From the NCBI RefSeq assembly GCF_004363695.1, contig NZ_SNZC01000003.1:248001-312000 (forward strand): 64,000 bases of DNA, in the 5' to 3' direction. The position numbers and the translations under genes were made by a program. Source of the stretch: Flavobacterium cheniae. GTDB taxonomy: Bacteria; Bacteroidota; Bacteroidia; Flavobacteriales; Flavobacteriaceae. This document shows, piece by piece, positions 34,146 through 42,224 of this stretch (positions are counted from its first letter, which is position 1; the number at the start of each line of letters is the position of its first letter). The notes beneath the pieces were generated by a model. It saw nothing but the letters and a program-made list of their open reading frames with translations. It was not told the DNA's origin and did no database searches.

Positions 34146-35999
34146 TTTATTTCCAATCATTCGCTCGTTAAACGATTGAATATAGGCTTTTATAAACGTT
34201 TCCATTTCGGTTGCTTTTGCTTTTTCGGTTTTGATTACATTGGTTTTTAGCAATTCATCTTTCTTGAAATTATACAATCCTAACGTTTTTTTTCCATCGA
34301 AAGCCAAGTAATAATCGCCCGAAACATAATGGTAAATATTATCTAAATAATACACCACAAAATCTTTTTCAGATTTGTACGATTTTCCGTAGGTAATCAT
34401 TTTACTATCAATATTCAAATAATCAATTATCGAAGGCATGATGTCAATTTGTTGTAAATTCTTCTGATTTTTCCCAACGATAGAAGGATTTGAAGGATCA
34501 AAAAATAATATTGGCACTCTAAATTTTCCAACATTAGTTTTAAATTTTTTCTCTGTTGGTTCTGATGAAGTGTGGTCTGAAGTTATTACGAATAGCGTGT
34601 TTTTATACCAATCTTCTTTAGAAGCCGTTTCAAAAAAGCGTTTCAAAGCATAATCAGAATAAGCAATACTTTCATGAATTTTAGTAGTTCCTTTTGGAAA
34701 TTTACCTTTGTGTTTTTCTGGAATAATGTATGGATTATGAGACGAAATTGTGAAAATCGTACTAAAAAATGGTTGTTTGAATTCGGTCATCTTCTCTGAA
34801 AAATATTGCATAAATTCTTCATCAAAAATGCCCCATCTTCCATCAAAAGCTTCTGGACCAACGTATTCATTCTTCCCAAAATAATTATCAAAACCAGCTA
34901 CTTTACAATATTGGTCAAAATTCTGACTTCCGTTGAAAGCACCATGAAAAAACGCAGTTTGATAACCATTATCTTTTAAAATTTTTGGTAAACCATACAC
35001 TTCATTAATCGAATAACTTGACGTAATTAGTGAATTATTCATCAAACTCGGAATACTCGAAAGTGTTGAAGGAACAGCATCAATAGAAAGTTTTCCATTA
35101 GCAAAACCGTTTTCAAAGAATAACGATTTTTCAATCAAATCATCTAAAAAAGGCGTTTGTCCACGCTGAATATTTTCTCGTCCGAAACTTTCTAAAATAA
35201 TAATTACCACATTTTTTTTGTTCGGATTTTCAGTTGAAGAGATTTCAGTTATTGGATTGAAAATTTGATTTAATTCTGTTTCTGAAAAGTATTTTGGTGA
35301 TTCTAACGTTTCTTTTTTACCAATAGTTTTGATGATGCAAAACGGAGTATTCAGCACAATTGCCGACTGATTTATCGAACCATAATTTACAGCATCAACA
35401 ATACGTAACGGTTTTTTCTGGAAACCACCACGACCTAATAAGAAAACAAATCCCATTAAAAGAATAAATATTCCGGATTGTTTTGCAATTTGAGACCAGT
35501 TTGCACTTTGTTCACTTGCTGATTTTAGATTAGCAATTATTTTCCAAAAGCCAAAACCCAAAAGAATTGCTAATAACGGCAAATGCCAAAACTCAACTAA
35601 AAAAGAAAAAATTAATCCGCCAATTTCATTTTCCATTCCGCTTGCTGTAATCATGCCAAAAGTACTTCTTCTGCCGGTGAATTTGTAATATTCGAAATCA
35701 ACAAAATTGGTTAAAATGAAGATGAAATTCACAATGAAGAAACCAATTTTCAAATACTTTTGATAGTTGGGTTTGTATTTAAAATTACCTGGAATAAAGT
35801 GCAAAAGTGCAAAAACTAAGTTGATGTACGCTATTGCCGATAAATCGAAATGAATTCCACCCAAAAAACCTTTAGCAGAAATGTTTTCAAAGGCATTTCG
35901 ATTGAAAAAGTAAAACAACAAACGACAAATTTGATATATAAAAAGAACAATAAAAAAGCGCTTGAAAAATAGTTTTACACTGCTAAAATAGTTTGACAT
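34131..35999 (-). CDS. LTA-synthase-like sulfatase-fold membrane phosphotransferase
   Basis: 622 aa from the ATG at 35999. N-terminal membrane part with about five helices (within the first 180 residues) and a large periplasmic sulfatase-fold domain: NVVIIILESFGRENI (metal site), FANGKLSIDAVPSTLSSIPSLMNN (nucleophile region, Ser in place of Thr), HGAFNGSQNFDQYCK, and FVITSDHTSSEP (metal ligands). The family moves phosphoglycerol or phosphoethanolamine to glycans. Here it ends the surface-glycan cluster. I prefer 35999 to the ATG at 36029, because the sequence just after 36029 contains a promoter box. Confidence 0.82.
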   Translation of the reverse strand: MSNYFSSVKLFFKRFFIVLFIYQICRLLFYFFNRNAFENISAKGFLGGIHFDLSAIAYINLVFALLHFIPGNFKYKPNYQKYLKIGFFIVNFIFILTNFVDFEYYKFTGRRSTFGMITASGMENEIGGLIFSFLVEFWHLPLLAILLGFGFWKIIANLKSASEQSANWSQIAKQSGIFILLMGFVFLLGRGGFQKKPLRIVDAVNYGSINQSAIVLNTPFCIIKTIGKKETLESPKYFSETELNQIFNPITEISSTENPNKKNVVIIILESFGRENIQRGQTPFLDDLIEKSLFFENGFANGKLSIDAVPSTLSSIPSLMNNSLITSSYSINEVYGLPKILKDNGYQTAFFHGAFNGSQNFDQYCKVAGFDNYFGKNEYVGPEAFDGRWGIFDEEFMQYFSEKMTEFKQPFFSTIFTISSHNPYIIPEKHKGKFPKGTTKIHESIAYSDYALKRFFETASKEDWYKNTLFVITSDHTSSEPTEKKFKTNVGKFRVPILFFDPSNPSIVGKNQKNLQQIDIMPSIIDYLNIDSKMITYGKSYKSEKDFVVYYLDNIYHYVSGDYYLAFDGKKTLGLYNFKKDELLKTNVIKTEKAKATEMETFIKAYIQSFNERMIGNKLTLQ

Positions 36000-36016
36000 A
36001 GAAAGGTAATTTTCAG

Positions 36017-36046
36017 CAAATTTAACCATTCATATAAAATTTACAA
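36017..36046 (-). promoter_or_regulatory. Promoter of the LTA-synthase-like gene
   Basis: Minus strand: TTG (36044-36046), 19-bp spacer and TAAATTTG (36017-36024), a perfect match. It covers the first codons of the longer frame, so the ATG at 35999 is the likelier start with a leader of about 11 nt. Confidence 0.7.
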
Positions 36047-36083
36047 TTTATTTACTTGTAATTTACTTTTAGAGGAAAATAAA

Positions 36084-36121
36084 AATTCCAATTCACAACA
36101 ATTTTGTCATGAATTGGAATT
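36084..36121 (-). terminator. Intrinsic terminator after dapD
   Basis: A 12-bp stem (AATTCCAATTCA at 36084-36095 with TGAATTGGAATT at 36110-36121) with a 14-nt loop, followed on the minus strand by TTTTATTTT. It lies 22 bp past the dapD stop. Confidence 0.85.
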
Positions 36122-36142
36122 CACTTTGTATTTTAATTTTGA

Positions 36143-36958
36143 TTATACCGCTACGTTGTATTCTCTCAATGCATCATTCAAAGAAGTCTTCAAATCGGTT
36201 GAAGGTTTTCTTTGCCCAATGATAATTGCACAAGGTACTTGATAATCGCCAGCTGGGAATTTCTTCGTATAACTTCCTGGAATTACTACTGAACGAGCCG
36301 GAACAACTCCTTTGTATTCAATAGGTTCATCTCCTGTTACGTCAATAATTTTAGTAGAACCAGTCAAACACACATTCGCACCTAAAACCGCTTCTTTTCC
36401 TACGTGAACACCTTCTACCACAATACATCTTGAGCCGATGAAAGCACCATCTTCAATAATTACTGGAGCGGCTTGTAATGGTTCTAAAACACCACCAATT
36501 CCAACACCACCAGAAAGGTGAACATGTTTTCCAATTTGCGCACAACTTCCTACGGTTGCCCATGTATCTACCATCGTGCCTTCATCTACATAAGCACCGA
36601 TGTTTACATAACTTGGCATTAAAATTACACCACTAGAAATATAAGCACCATATCTTGCTACTGCATTTGGAACTACACGAATTCCTTTTTCTGCATAATT
36701 ACGTTTCAACAACATTTTATCGTGATATTCAAAAATACCCGATTCCCAAGTTTCCATTTTTTGAATAGGGAAGTACATCACTACTGCTTTTTTAACCCAT
36801 TCGTTTACTTGCCAGCCATTTTCAACTGGTTCAGCAACACGAAGTTTTCCGCTATCTAATAATTCGATAACTTCTCTAATGGCTTTTTGCGTAGTTTCTT
36901 CTTGTAATAAAGCACGATTTTCCCATGCTTGTTCTATTGTAGCTTGTAAATTGGTCAT
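36143..36958 (-). CDS. dapD: Tetrahydrodipicolinate N-succinyltransferase
   Basis: Succinylates tetrahydrodipicolinate in lysine/diaminopimelate synthesis; 271 aa is the standard DapD length. Left-handed beta-helix repeats are visible (VILMPSYVNIGAYVDEGTMVDTWATVGSC; VHLSGGVGIGGVLEPLQAAPVIIEDGAFIGSR). The N-terminal helical part fits. A perfect -7 box lies 21 bp upstream of the ATG (36979-36986), and a terminator follows the stop. It is a monocistronic housekeeping gene. Confidence 0.95.
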   Translation of the reverse strand: MTNLQATIEQAWENRALLQEETTQKAIREVIELLDSGKLRVAEPVENGWQVNEWVKKAVVMYFPIQKMETWESGIFEYHDKMLLKRNYAEKGIRVVPNAVARYGAYISSGVILMPSYVNIGAYVDEGTMVDTWATVGSCAQIGKHVHLSGGVGIGGVLEPLQAAPVIIEDGAFIGSRCIVVEGVHVGKEAVLGANVCLTGSTKIIDVTGDEPIEYKGVVPARSVVIPGSYTKKFPAGDYQVPCAIIIGQRKPSTDLKTSLNDALREYNVAV

Positions 36959-36978
36959 GATTGTAAAAATTTGTGATG

Positions 36979-36986
36979 CAAAGATA
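36979..36986 (-). promoter_or_regulatory. -7 box (TATCTTTG) for dapD
   Basis: Perfect TAnnTTTG on the minus strand, 21 bp before the dapD ATG. No -33 TTG is seen at 17-23 bp. Confidence 0.5.
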
Positions 36987-37010
36987 ACATTTTATGAATT
37001 TTGGAATTCT

Positions 37011-37040
37011 TTTTGATGTAAGAAATAAGTCGTAAATTTA
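37011..37040 (+). promoter_or_regulatory. Predicted promoter of the NlpE/META lipoprotein gene
   Basis: TTTTG (37011-37015), 17-bp spacer and TAAATTTA (37033-37040; last base off consensus). The ATG is at 37067. Confidence 0.45.
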
Positions 37041-37066
37041 CATTAATCACAAAAAATAGAAACGTT

Positions 37067-37936
37067 ATGAAAAAAAGTCTATTTCTATCAGCCCTAATTG
37101 CTCTAAGTTCTATCTCTTGTAAAGAAGAAATAAAAGATGACTCAGAGTTTCCATTATTGGATTCTACCGAAGTGGTAACAGATGGTCATAATGCCATGAA
37201 TGCTCTAGATTATCATGGTGTTTATTATGGTGTTTTGCCTTGTGCTGATTGCGAAGGTATCGAAACAACAATCACGTTAACTGCTGATAGCTACACTAAA
37301 GAAGTGGTATATCAAGGAAAATCAAAAGAAATAATAACCGAAAAAGGAACTTTCACTTGGAATGAAGCTGGTAATACCATCACACTTTCTGGTTCTCAAG
37401 CTCCAAATCAATATTTTGTAGGTGAAAACGATTTGTTTCATTTAGATGTAGATGGAGACAGAATTGAAGGAAAAATGGCTTCTAAATACAGATTACAAAA
37501 GTTAGATACCACTACTTTGTCAAAAGATAGTAAAGTTTCGGAAGCTATGGCTACGGGTAATGAAGCAAGAAAAATAGTAGATGCAAAAGTTGAACTTAAA
37601 AAGTCAAAATGGCGTTTAGTAAAAATGAATGGAAATGTAGTGAAGAAAGATTCAAATATTGAAAAAGAATATGGAATTACGTTTAATCCAGACGGAAGAT
37701 TCTCAGCTTTTGCAGGTTGTAATAATATGATGGGAAGCTATAAATTAAAAGAAGATGTAAGTCGTATTGAATTCTCAAAAGTGGCCTCAACCATGATGGC
37801 TTGTGAAGATATGATTACCGAACAAGAATTAGCTAAAGTTTTAGAAATGGCTGATAATTATAATTTTGATGGCAAAACGCTAAAATTAAACAAAGCTAGA
37901 ATGGCAACTTTAGCCGAATTTGAAATTATTAAGTAA
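37067..37936 (+). CDS. NlpE-like and META-domain lipoprotein
   Basis: 289 aa, lipoprotein signal: MKKSLFLSALIALSSISC with the lipobox Cys at residue 18. Residues about 50-145 match NlpE-type domains (YHGVYYGVLPCADCEGIETTITL with the CxxC-like CADC). Residues about 180-285 match a META domain (KSKWRLVKMNGN, ITFNPDGRFSAFAGCNNMMGSYKL, MMACEDMITEQELAKVLE). The combination is common in Bacteroidota. It is likely envelope-located, with a role in stress sensing or heat/copper response. The cysteine pairs are the obvious things to look at. Confidence 0.88.
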   Translation: MKKSLFLSALIALSSISCKEEIKDDSEFPLLDSTEVVTDGHNAMNALDYHGVYYGVLPCADCEGIETTITLTADSYTKEVVYQGKSKEIITEKGTFTWNEAGNTITLSGSQAPNQYFVGENDLFHLDVDGDRIEGKMASKYRLQKLDTTTLSKDSKVSEAMATGNEARKIVDAKVELKKSKWRLVKMNGNVVKKDSNIEKEYGITFNPDGRFSAFAGCNNMMGSYKLKEDVSRIEFSKVASTMMACEDMITEQELAKVLEMADNYNFDGKTLKLNKARMATLAEFEIIK

Positions 37937-37970
37937 ATTGAACTTATATTTGCTAAAAATTAGTCAATAA

Positions 37971-38381
37971 ATGCGAATTTTAGCAATAGATTACGGAATA
38001 AAAAGAACAGGCATTGCCGTTACTGATGAAATGCAGATGATAGCTTTTGGGCTAACCACAGTAGCTTCAGAAACGGCAATTGCTTTTTTAAAAGACTATT
38101 TTTCTAAAGAAAAAGTAGAACGTGTCATTGTTGGCGAACCCAAACAAATGGACGGAACACCATCACAAAGTGCTGAAATTATCAATGCGTTTGTGACTAA
38201 ATTTCAAGAAGCTTTTCCTGAAATGTCTGTTGAACGTGTCGATGAACGATTTACTTCCAAAATGGCATTTCAAACGATGATTGATAGTGGCTTAAATAAA
38301 AAACAACGCCAAAATAAAGCCTTGGTTGACGAAATTGCCGCAACAATTATACTTCAAGATTATTTGCGTTATAAAAAATAG
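37971..38381 (+). CDS. ruvX: Holliday junction resolvase-like protein
   Basis: YqgF/RuvX family RNase H-fold nuclease, 136 aa, the usual length. RILAIDYGIKRTGIAVTDEM (catalytic D), VIVGEPKQMDGTPSQSAE, the E of VDERFTSKMAF, and the C-terminal DEIAATIILQDYL (D) form the active-site set. It is required in 16S pre-rRNA end-processing in other bacteria. It is followed by the promoter of the def gene. Confidence 0.92.
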   Translation: MRILAIDYGIKRTGIAVTDEMQMIAFGLTTVASETAIAFLKDYFSKEKVERVIVGEPKQMDGTPSQSAEIINAFVTKFQEAFPEMSVERVDERFTSKMAFQTMIDSGLNKKQRQNKALVDEIAATIILQDYLRYKK

Positions 38382-38389
38382 TACTTTTG
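38363..38389 (+). promoter_or_regulatory. Promoter of def
   Basis: TTTG (38363-38366), 15-bp spacer (short) and TACTTTTG (38382-38389; perfect -7). The ATG is at 38437. A GAAGTTAGAA-type repetitive leader (about 38399-38430) follows. Confidence 0.5.
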
Positions 38390-38436
38390 CACTCGAAATT
38401 TAGAATTCAGAAGTTAGAAATTAGAAAATACAGATT

Positions 38437-39024
38437 ATGATTTTACCAATATACGGATACGGAGAACCAGTTTTACGCAAAGTTTGTGAGGACATTACAC
38501 CAGAATATCCGAATCTTAAAGAAACAATTGCTAATATGTATGACACTATGTGTCATGCACACGGCGTTGGTTTGGCTGCTCCACAAGTTGGGTTACCTAT
38601 TCGTCTGTTTATTGTAGATACCGAACCTTTTAGTGATAGTGATGATGTTTCTAAAGAAGAAGCGGCTTTAATGAAAGAGTTTAAAAAGACGTTCATTAAT
38701 GCTAAAATCATTAAAGAAGAAGGTGATATTTGGGGTTTCAACGAGGGTTGTTTGAGTATTCCAGATGTGCGTGAAGATGTTTTTCGTCATGATACGATTA
38801 CAATTGAATATTTTGATGAAGATTTCAATAAGAAGACAGAAGTATATGATGGTTTAATTGCGCGTGTTATTCAACATGAGTACGATCACATCGAAGGAAT
38901 TTTATTTACCGATCACTTGTCGATGCTGAAAAAGAAGCTAATTGGGAAGAAATTGCAAAACATCATGGATGGTAAAGCAAGACCCGATTATAAAATGAAG
39001 TACGTAAACAAAAAAGGACGTTAA
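38437..39024 (+). CDS. def: Peptide deformylase
   Basis: Removes the N-formyl group from new proteins, 195 aa. All three motifs are present: GVGLAAPQ (43-50), EGCLSIP (103-109, Cys ligand C105) and QHEYDH (146-151, metal H147/H151 and catalytic E148). It has the type I form with an internal insertion (DTEPFSDSDDVSKEEA), as seen in Bacteroidota. It has its own promoter in the ruvX 3' end region. Confidence 0.95.
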   Translation: MILPIYGYGEPVLRKVCEDITPEYPNLKETIANMYDTMCHAHGVGLAAPQVGLPIRLFIVDTEPFSDSDDVSKEEAALMKEFKKTFINAKIIKEEGDIWGFNEGCLSIPDVREDVFRHDTITIEYFDEDFNKKTEVYDGLIARVIQHEYDHIEGILFTDHLSMLKKKLIGKKLQNIMDGKARPDYKMKYVNKKGR

Positions 39025-39029
39025 AATTT

Positions 39030-39059
39030 TTGCATTTTTAAATAAAGATTAGATATTTG
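39030..39059 (+). promoter_or_regulatory. Promoter of the DUF5606 gene
   Basis: TTG (39030-39032), 19-bp spacer and GATATTTG (39052-39059; one mismatch). The ATG is at 39082. Confidence 0.55.
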
Positions 39060-39081
39060 CCAACCTTAATAAGTAAGAAAC

Positions 39082-39513
39082 ATGAGCATTCAAAAAATAT
39101 TAGCTATTTCTGGGAAACCAGGTTTATATGAATTAAAAATTCAAACACGTACAGGATTTGTAGCCGAGTCTTTATTAGACGGAAAAAAGATAACTGTTGG
39201 AATGAGAGCTAACGTAAGTTTGTTATCAGAAATTGCAGTGTACACATATTCAGAAGAAGTGCGTTTAGCAGAAGTTTTCAAAGCAATTGCTATGAAAGAA
39301 AACGACGGTTTAGCAATGTCTCATAAAGAAGATGATGCAAAATTAAAATCATACTTCAGAGAAATTTTACCAGAATTTGACGAAGACAGAGTGTATACGT
39401 CTGACATCAAGAAAATCTTAAACTGGTACAATTTGTTACAACCTAAAGGTTTCGTTTCATTAGAAGCATTATCTAAAGAAGTTAAAGAAGAAGAAACTCC
39501 AGCTGCTGAATAA
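39082..39513 (+). CDS. DUF5606 family protein
   Basis: 143 aa, soluble, starting MSIQKILAISGKPGLYELKIQTRTG, the signature of the Bacteroidota DUF5606 family; VAESLLDGKKITVGMRANVSLLSEIAVYT and DIKKILNWYN follow. The acidic tail ends EEETPAAE. No function is known. The gene is next to def and is ended by the hairpin at 39534-39562. Confidence 0.9.
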   Translation: MSIQKILAISGKPGLYELKIQTRTGFVAESLLDGKKITVGMRANVSLLSEIAVYTYSEEVRLAEVFKAIAMKENDGLAMSHKEDDAKLKSYFREILPEFDEDRVYTSDIKKILNWYNLLQPKGFVSLEALSKEVKEEETPAAE

Positions 39514-39533
39514 GTAGTTGAAAACTATATTTT

Positions 39534-39562
39534 AAAATCCTGCGTTTTCCACGTGGGATTTT
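39534..39562 (+). terminator. Intrinsic terminator after the DUF5606 gene
   Basis: AAAATCCTGCGT (39534-39545) pairs with ACGTGGGATTTT (39551-39562) as a 12-bp stem with two wobble pairs and a 5-nt loop, then a T-rich run. It lies 21 bp past the stop. Confidence 0.75.
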
Positions 39563-39593
39563 TTATTTTTACGATATTATTTCTATCAATATT

Positions 39594-39673
39594 GTACAGA
39601 CAAGCCAATGGCTTGTCTCAACAGCCAAGATTAAAAGGCAAATAAGTACAGACAAGTCATTGACTTGTCTCAA
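39594..39673. repeat. Two REP-like palindromic repeats
   Basis: Two 28-bp copies (39594-39621 and 39646-39673) each begin GTACAGACAAG and end CTTGTCTCAA. Each folds as a 9-bp palindrome with a 1-nt centre: arms GACAAGCCA/TGGCTTGTC in copy 1 and GACAAGTCA/TGACTTGTC in copy 2. The one arm difference (C-G at 39605/39611 versus T-A at 39657/39663) is compensatory. The second copy ends 18 bp before the mazG ATG. Confidence 0.85.
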
Positions 39674-39691
39674 TATAAAATTTTACGAATA

Positions 39692-40465
39692 ATGAACACA
39701 CGCCAACAACAACTACAAGCTTTCAATCGCCTTTTAGATATTATGGACGATTTACGCGAAAAATGTCCGTGGGATAAAAAGCAAACGCTTGAAAGTTTAC
39801 GTCATTTGACGATTGAAGAAACTTACGAATTAGGCGATGCAATCTTAGACAACGATTTGCAAGAAATCAAAAAAGAGTTGGGCGATGTATTGTTACACAT
39901 TGTTTTTTATGCAAAAATTGGCAGCGAAACCAATGATTTTGATATCGCTGATGTAGCGAATTCCATTTGTGATAAATTAATCGATCGTCATCCGCATATT
40001 TACGGCGATGTGGTAGTGGCTGACGAAGAAGAAGTAAAGCAAAATTGGGAAAAACTAAAACTGAAAGAAGGCAAAAAATCAGTATTAGAAGGTGTGCCAA
40101 AAAGTTTACCGGCGTTAGTAAAAGCAAGTCGCATTCAAGATAAGGTAAAAGGTGTTGGATTTGATTGGGAAGAACCGCATCAAGTTTGGGACAAAGTGCA
40201 AGAAGAACTAAACGAACTCCAAGTTGAAGTACAAGCTGGCAATCAAGATAAAATAGAAGCCGAATTTGGCGATGTTTTGTTCTCCATGATAAATTATGCC
40301 AGATTCTTAAAAGTAAATCCAGAAGACGCCTTAGAACGCACCAATAAAAAATTCATTAAACGTTTTCAATATTTAGAAAGCAAAGCCACCGAATTAGGCA
40401 AACCTTTAATGGATATGACGCTAGCCGAAATGGATGTTTTTTGGGAAGAAGCGAAGAAGCTTTAA
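39692..40465 (+). CDS. mazG: MazG nucleoside triphosphate pyrophosphohydrolase
   Basis: 257 aa from the ATG at 39692. The longer frame starts at a TTG inside the palindromic repeat and is unlikely. Two MazG units: N-terminal LREKCPWDKKQTLESLRHLTIEETYELGDAI with ELGDVLLHIVFYA (E-x-x-E/D metal motif), then a second unit around EEPHQVWDKVQEELNELQVEV and AEFGDVLFSMINYARFL. It hydrolyses NTPs such as non-canonical ones to NMP and PPi. Confidence 0.93.
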   Translation: MNTRQQQLQAFNRLLDIMDDLREKCPWDKKQTLESLRHLTIEETYELGDAILDNDLQEIKKELGDVLLHIVFYAKIGSETNDFDIADVANSICDKLIDRHPHIYGDVVVADEEEVKQNWEKLKLKEGKKSVLEGVPKSLPALVKASRIQDKVKGVGFDWEEPHQVWDKVQEELNELQVEVQAGNQDKIEAEFGDVLFSMINYARFLKVNPEDALERTNKKFIKRFQYLESKATELGKPLMDMTLAEMDVFWEEAKKL

Positions 40466-40498
40466 TTGACAATTAATAATTAACAATTCATAATTCAC

Positions 40499-40786
40499 AT
40501 GTACTACGCAGTAATTTTTACCTCTACCAGAACCGAAGTAGAAGCAGGTTATGCCGAAATGGCAATAAAAATGGTGGAACTAGCCAAAGCACAACCTGGA
40601 TATATAGGCATGGAAAGCGCACGAAGCGAAATTGGAATTACCGTTTCGTATTGGGAAAGCTTGGAAGCCATAAAAAACTGGAAAGCCAATATGGAACATT
40701 TTGAAGCGCAAGAAAAAGGTAGAACTACTTGGTACAAAAATTACAAAGTAAGAATTGCTAAAGTGGAGAGGGAATATGAGTTTTAA
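40499..40786 (+). CDS. Antibiotic biosynthesis monooxygenase-fold protein
   Basis: 95 aa ABM-type ferredoxin-like dimer protein: MYYAVIFTSTRTEVEAGYAEMAIKMVELAKAQPGYIGMESAR, then VSYWESLEAIKNWKANMEHFEAQEKG. The W and H at the expected places fit. The gene is preceded by a short AT-rich tandem stretch (40466-40498, AATTAATAATTAAC-like). It may protect against or process reactive compounds. No substrate is known. Confidence 0.85.
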   Translation: MYYAVIFTSTRTEVEAGYAEMAIKMVELAKAQPGYIGMESARSEIGITVSYWESLEAIKNWKANMEHFEAQEKGRTTWYKNYKVRIAKVEREYEF

Positions 40787-40833
40787 GTAATTTTAACGTT
40801 TTGCAAACTGCTGTTAGGAGTTCGTTTTTTTAT

Positions 40834-42054
40834 TTATTTAACTTTTTCTAATATTTTCATTGTGGCTTCTGTTCCTGTTCTTTTACAATTTTCTTCATAA
40901 TCTAAACTTGCATCCAAGCCAAATTCAGACATAATTTCTTTTCGCAATTCTTGATTTTTTGGATTTCTTAAATCATACTCTGTTTTGTAATGCGGTTCAC
41001 GATTAAAGTCAAAAATATTATTATTTTTTATTGTTTCAACTATGTCAACTTTCCAATAACTTGTACTAAAACCACAAGAATAATAACCATAAGGATTTTG
41101 CATAAATCTAGATGTACTATTTTCAGGCAAAAATATGTTTTCTCCACTTATGTATTTATTGAATTTAGTGATAGGAAGTTCTTTATGAATAAATCCCCAT
41201 TGAAGAAAAACATTTGTACTTCCATAACTAATGCTTCTACCATAAGACATTGGATATTCAAATTCTTTTTCCTCAAGCTTTTTATAACCAATTATTTCAT
41301 ATTCTCCATAATGTAAATGATTATCCATCATAAAATCTGACGGCAACGCCGTTAGATTTTCTAATATTTTGATATCAATCTTTTTTTCTGTGGAGATAAA
41401 TGGATATAATTGAACCAAAACTGGTGTTCCCATTAATAAATTTAAACCGTGGTTTTTTACCAATAAATTATTTTTTCTTAATTTATTTATATCAAGTAAA
41501 ATTCTCCCAAATCCATAATTTTTTCTGTCAATTTTGTATGTAAAAAAATCCCCCGATTTATATTTTACATTTTTCTTTTTGAAATTTTTGAAAGCATTAA
41601 TTTGTTCAATATGAAGTTCATCCGAGTTTTTTATAAAATCATCAACCCAAAAATCCAATTTGTTTTCTGGTTTTTGTTTTTTGTCTTCCCAATAACTTGA
41701 ATAAAAAGTTGTTTTAGTCGTGTGATTTCCAATTAATAAATATCCGAAGTTATTTAATGAGAAATACACACCAATTGGAGTTTTTGTTGATAGAACAGAT
41801 GCAGTCAGTTTTTGTTCTTTTCCTTTAGTTGTTTTTGGCAATATGATTTCTCTGTTTTTTGTCAGTTCGTCATATTGGTATTCTACATATTGAGTTGAGC
41901 TTGAAATTATATGTTTTTTTATTGTATTATTTTCAAAATACAAAATGCTCGGTTCACGATAAGTATCACCTTTTAATATTACTTTTTCCCAATTTGGTTT
42001 TACTTTTTCAAGTCCAAAATATTCTCTTTCTTTATTTGATAATTCAAAATTCAT
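40834..42054 (-). CDS. Hypothetical protein
   Basis: 406 aa without a signal peptide, membrane helix or recognised motif. The chain is rich in Lys, Tyr, Phe and Asn (for example MNFELSNKEREYFGLEKVKPNWEKV and YHYGEYEIIGYKKLEE). It converges on the monooxygenase gene, with only 47 bp between. A perfect 8-bp palindrome (AATTACTT-C-AAGTAATT, 42097-42113) lies 43 bp upstream of its ATG, an operator-like position. It may be an accessory gene such as an immunity or toxin-related protein, but I see no evidence for that. Confidence 0.6.
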   Translation of the reverse strand: MNFELSNKEREYFGLEKVKPNWEKVILKGDTYREPSILYFENNTIKKHIISSSTQYVEYQYDELTKNREIILPKTTKGKEQKLTASVLSTKTPIGVYFSLNNFGYLLIGNHTTKTTFYSSYWEDKKQKPENKLDFWVDDFIKNSDELHIEQINAFKNFKKKNVKYKSGDFFTYKIDRKNYGFGRILLDINKLRKNNLLVKNHGLNLLMGTPVLVQLYPFISTEKKIDIKILENLTALPSDFMMDNHLHYGEYEIIGYKKLEEKEFEYPMSYGRSISYGSTNVFLQWGFIHKELPITKFNKYISGENIFLPENSTSRFMQNPYGYYSCGFSTSYWKVDIVETIKNNNIFDFNREPHYKTEYDLRNPKNQELRKEIMSEFGLDASLDYEENCKRTGTEATMKILEKVK

Positions 42055-42096
42055 TCTGTTTCGGATTTTTTTTGGTAAAATGACGCCTAACTAGTA

Positions 42097-42113
42097 AATT
42101 ACTTCAAGTAATT
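42097..42113. promoter_or_regulatory. Palindrome upstream of the hypothetical gene
   Basis: A perfect 8-bp inverted repeat, AATTACTT-C-AAGTAATT, 43 bp before the ATG at 42054. It has no T-run, so it is more like an operator than a terminator. Unproven. Confidence 0.3.
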
Positions 42114-42195
42114 ATACAAAAATAACAAATTTCTTACAATGCTTGCTGAAGTTCTTCTTCATATTTAATATAAGTTATAAACAAGCAAAAAAAAA

Positions 42196-42219
42196 AATCC
42201 CGAGCCTTAACTCGGGATT
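42196..42219 (-). terminator. Intrinsic terminator after the DUF349 gene
   Basis: AATCCCGAG (42196-42204) with CTCGGGATT (42211-42219), loop 6 nt, followed on the minus strand by a long T run. It is 6 bp past the stop at 42225. Confidence 0.92.
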
Positions 42220-42224
42220 CAATC

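Noticed and set aside
39665..39691. A 9-residue extension of MazG from a TTG
   Set aside because: The TTG is within the second palindromic repeat, while a normal ATG follows at 39692 where the MazG homology begins.
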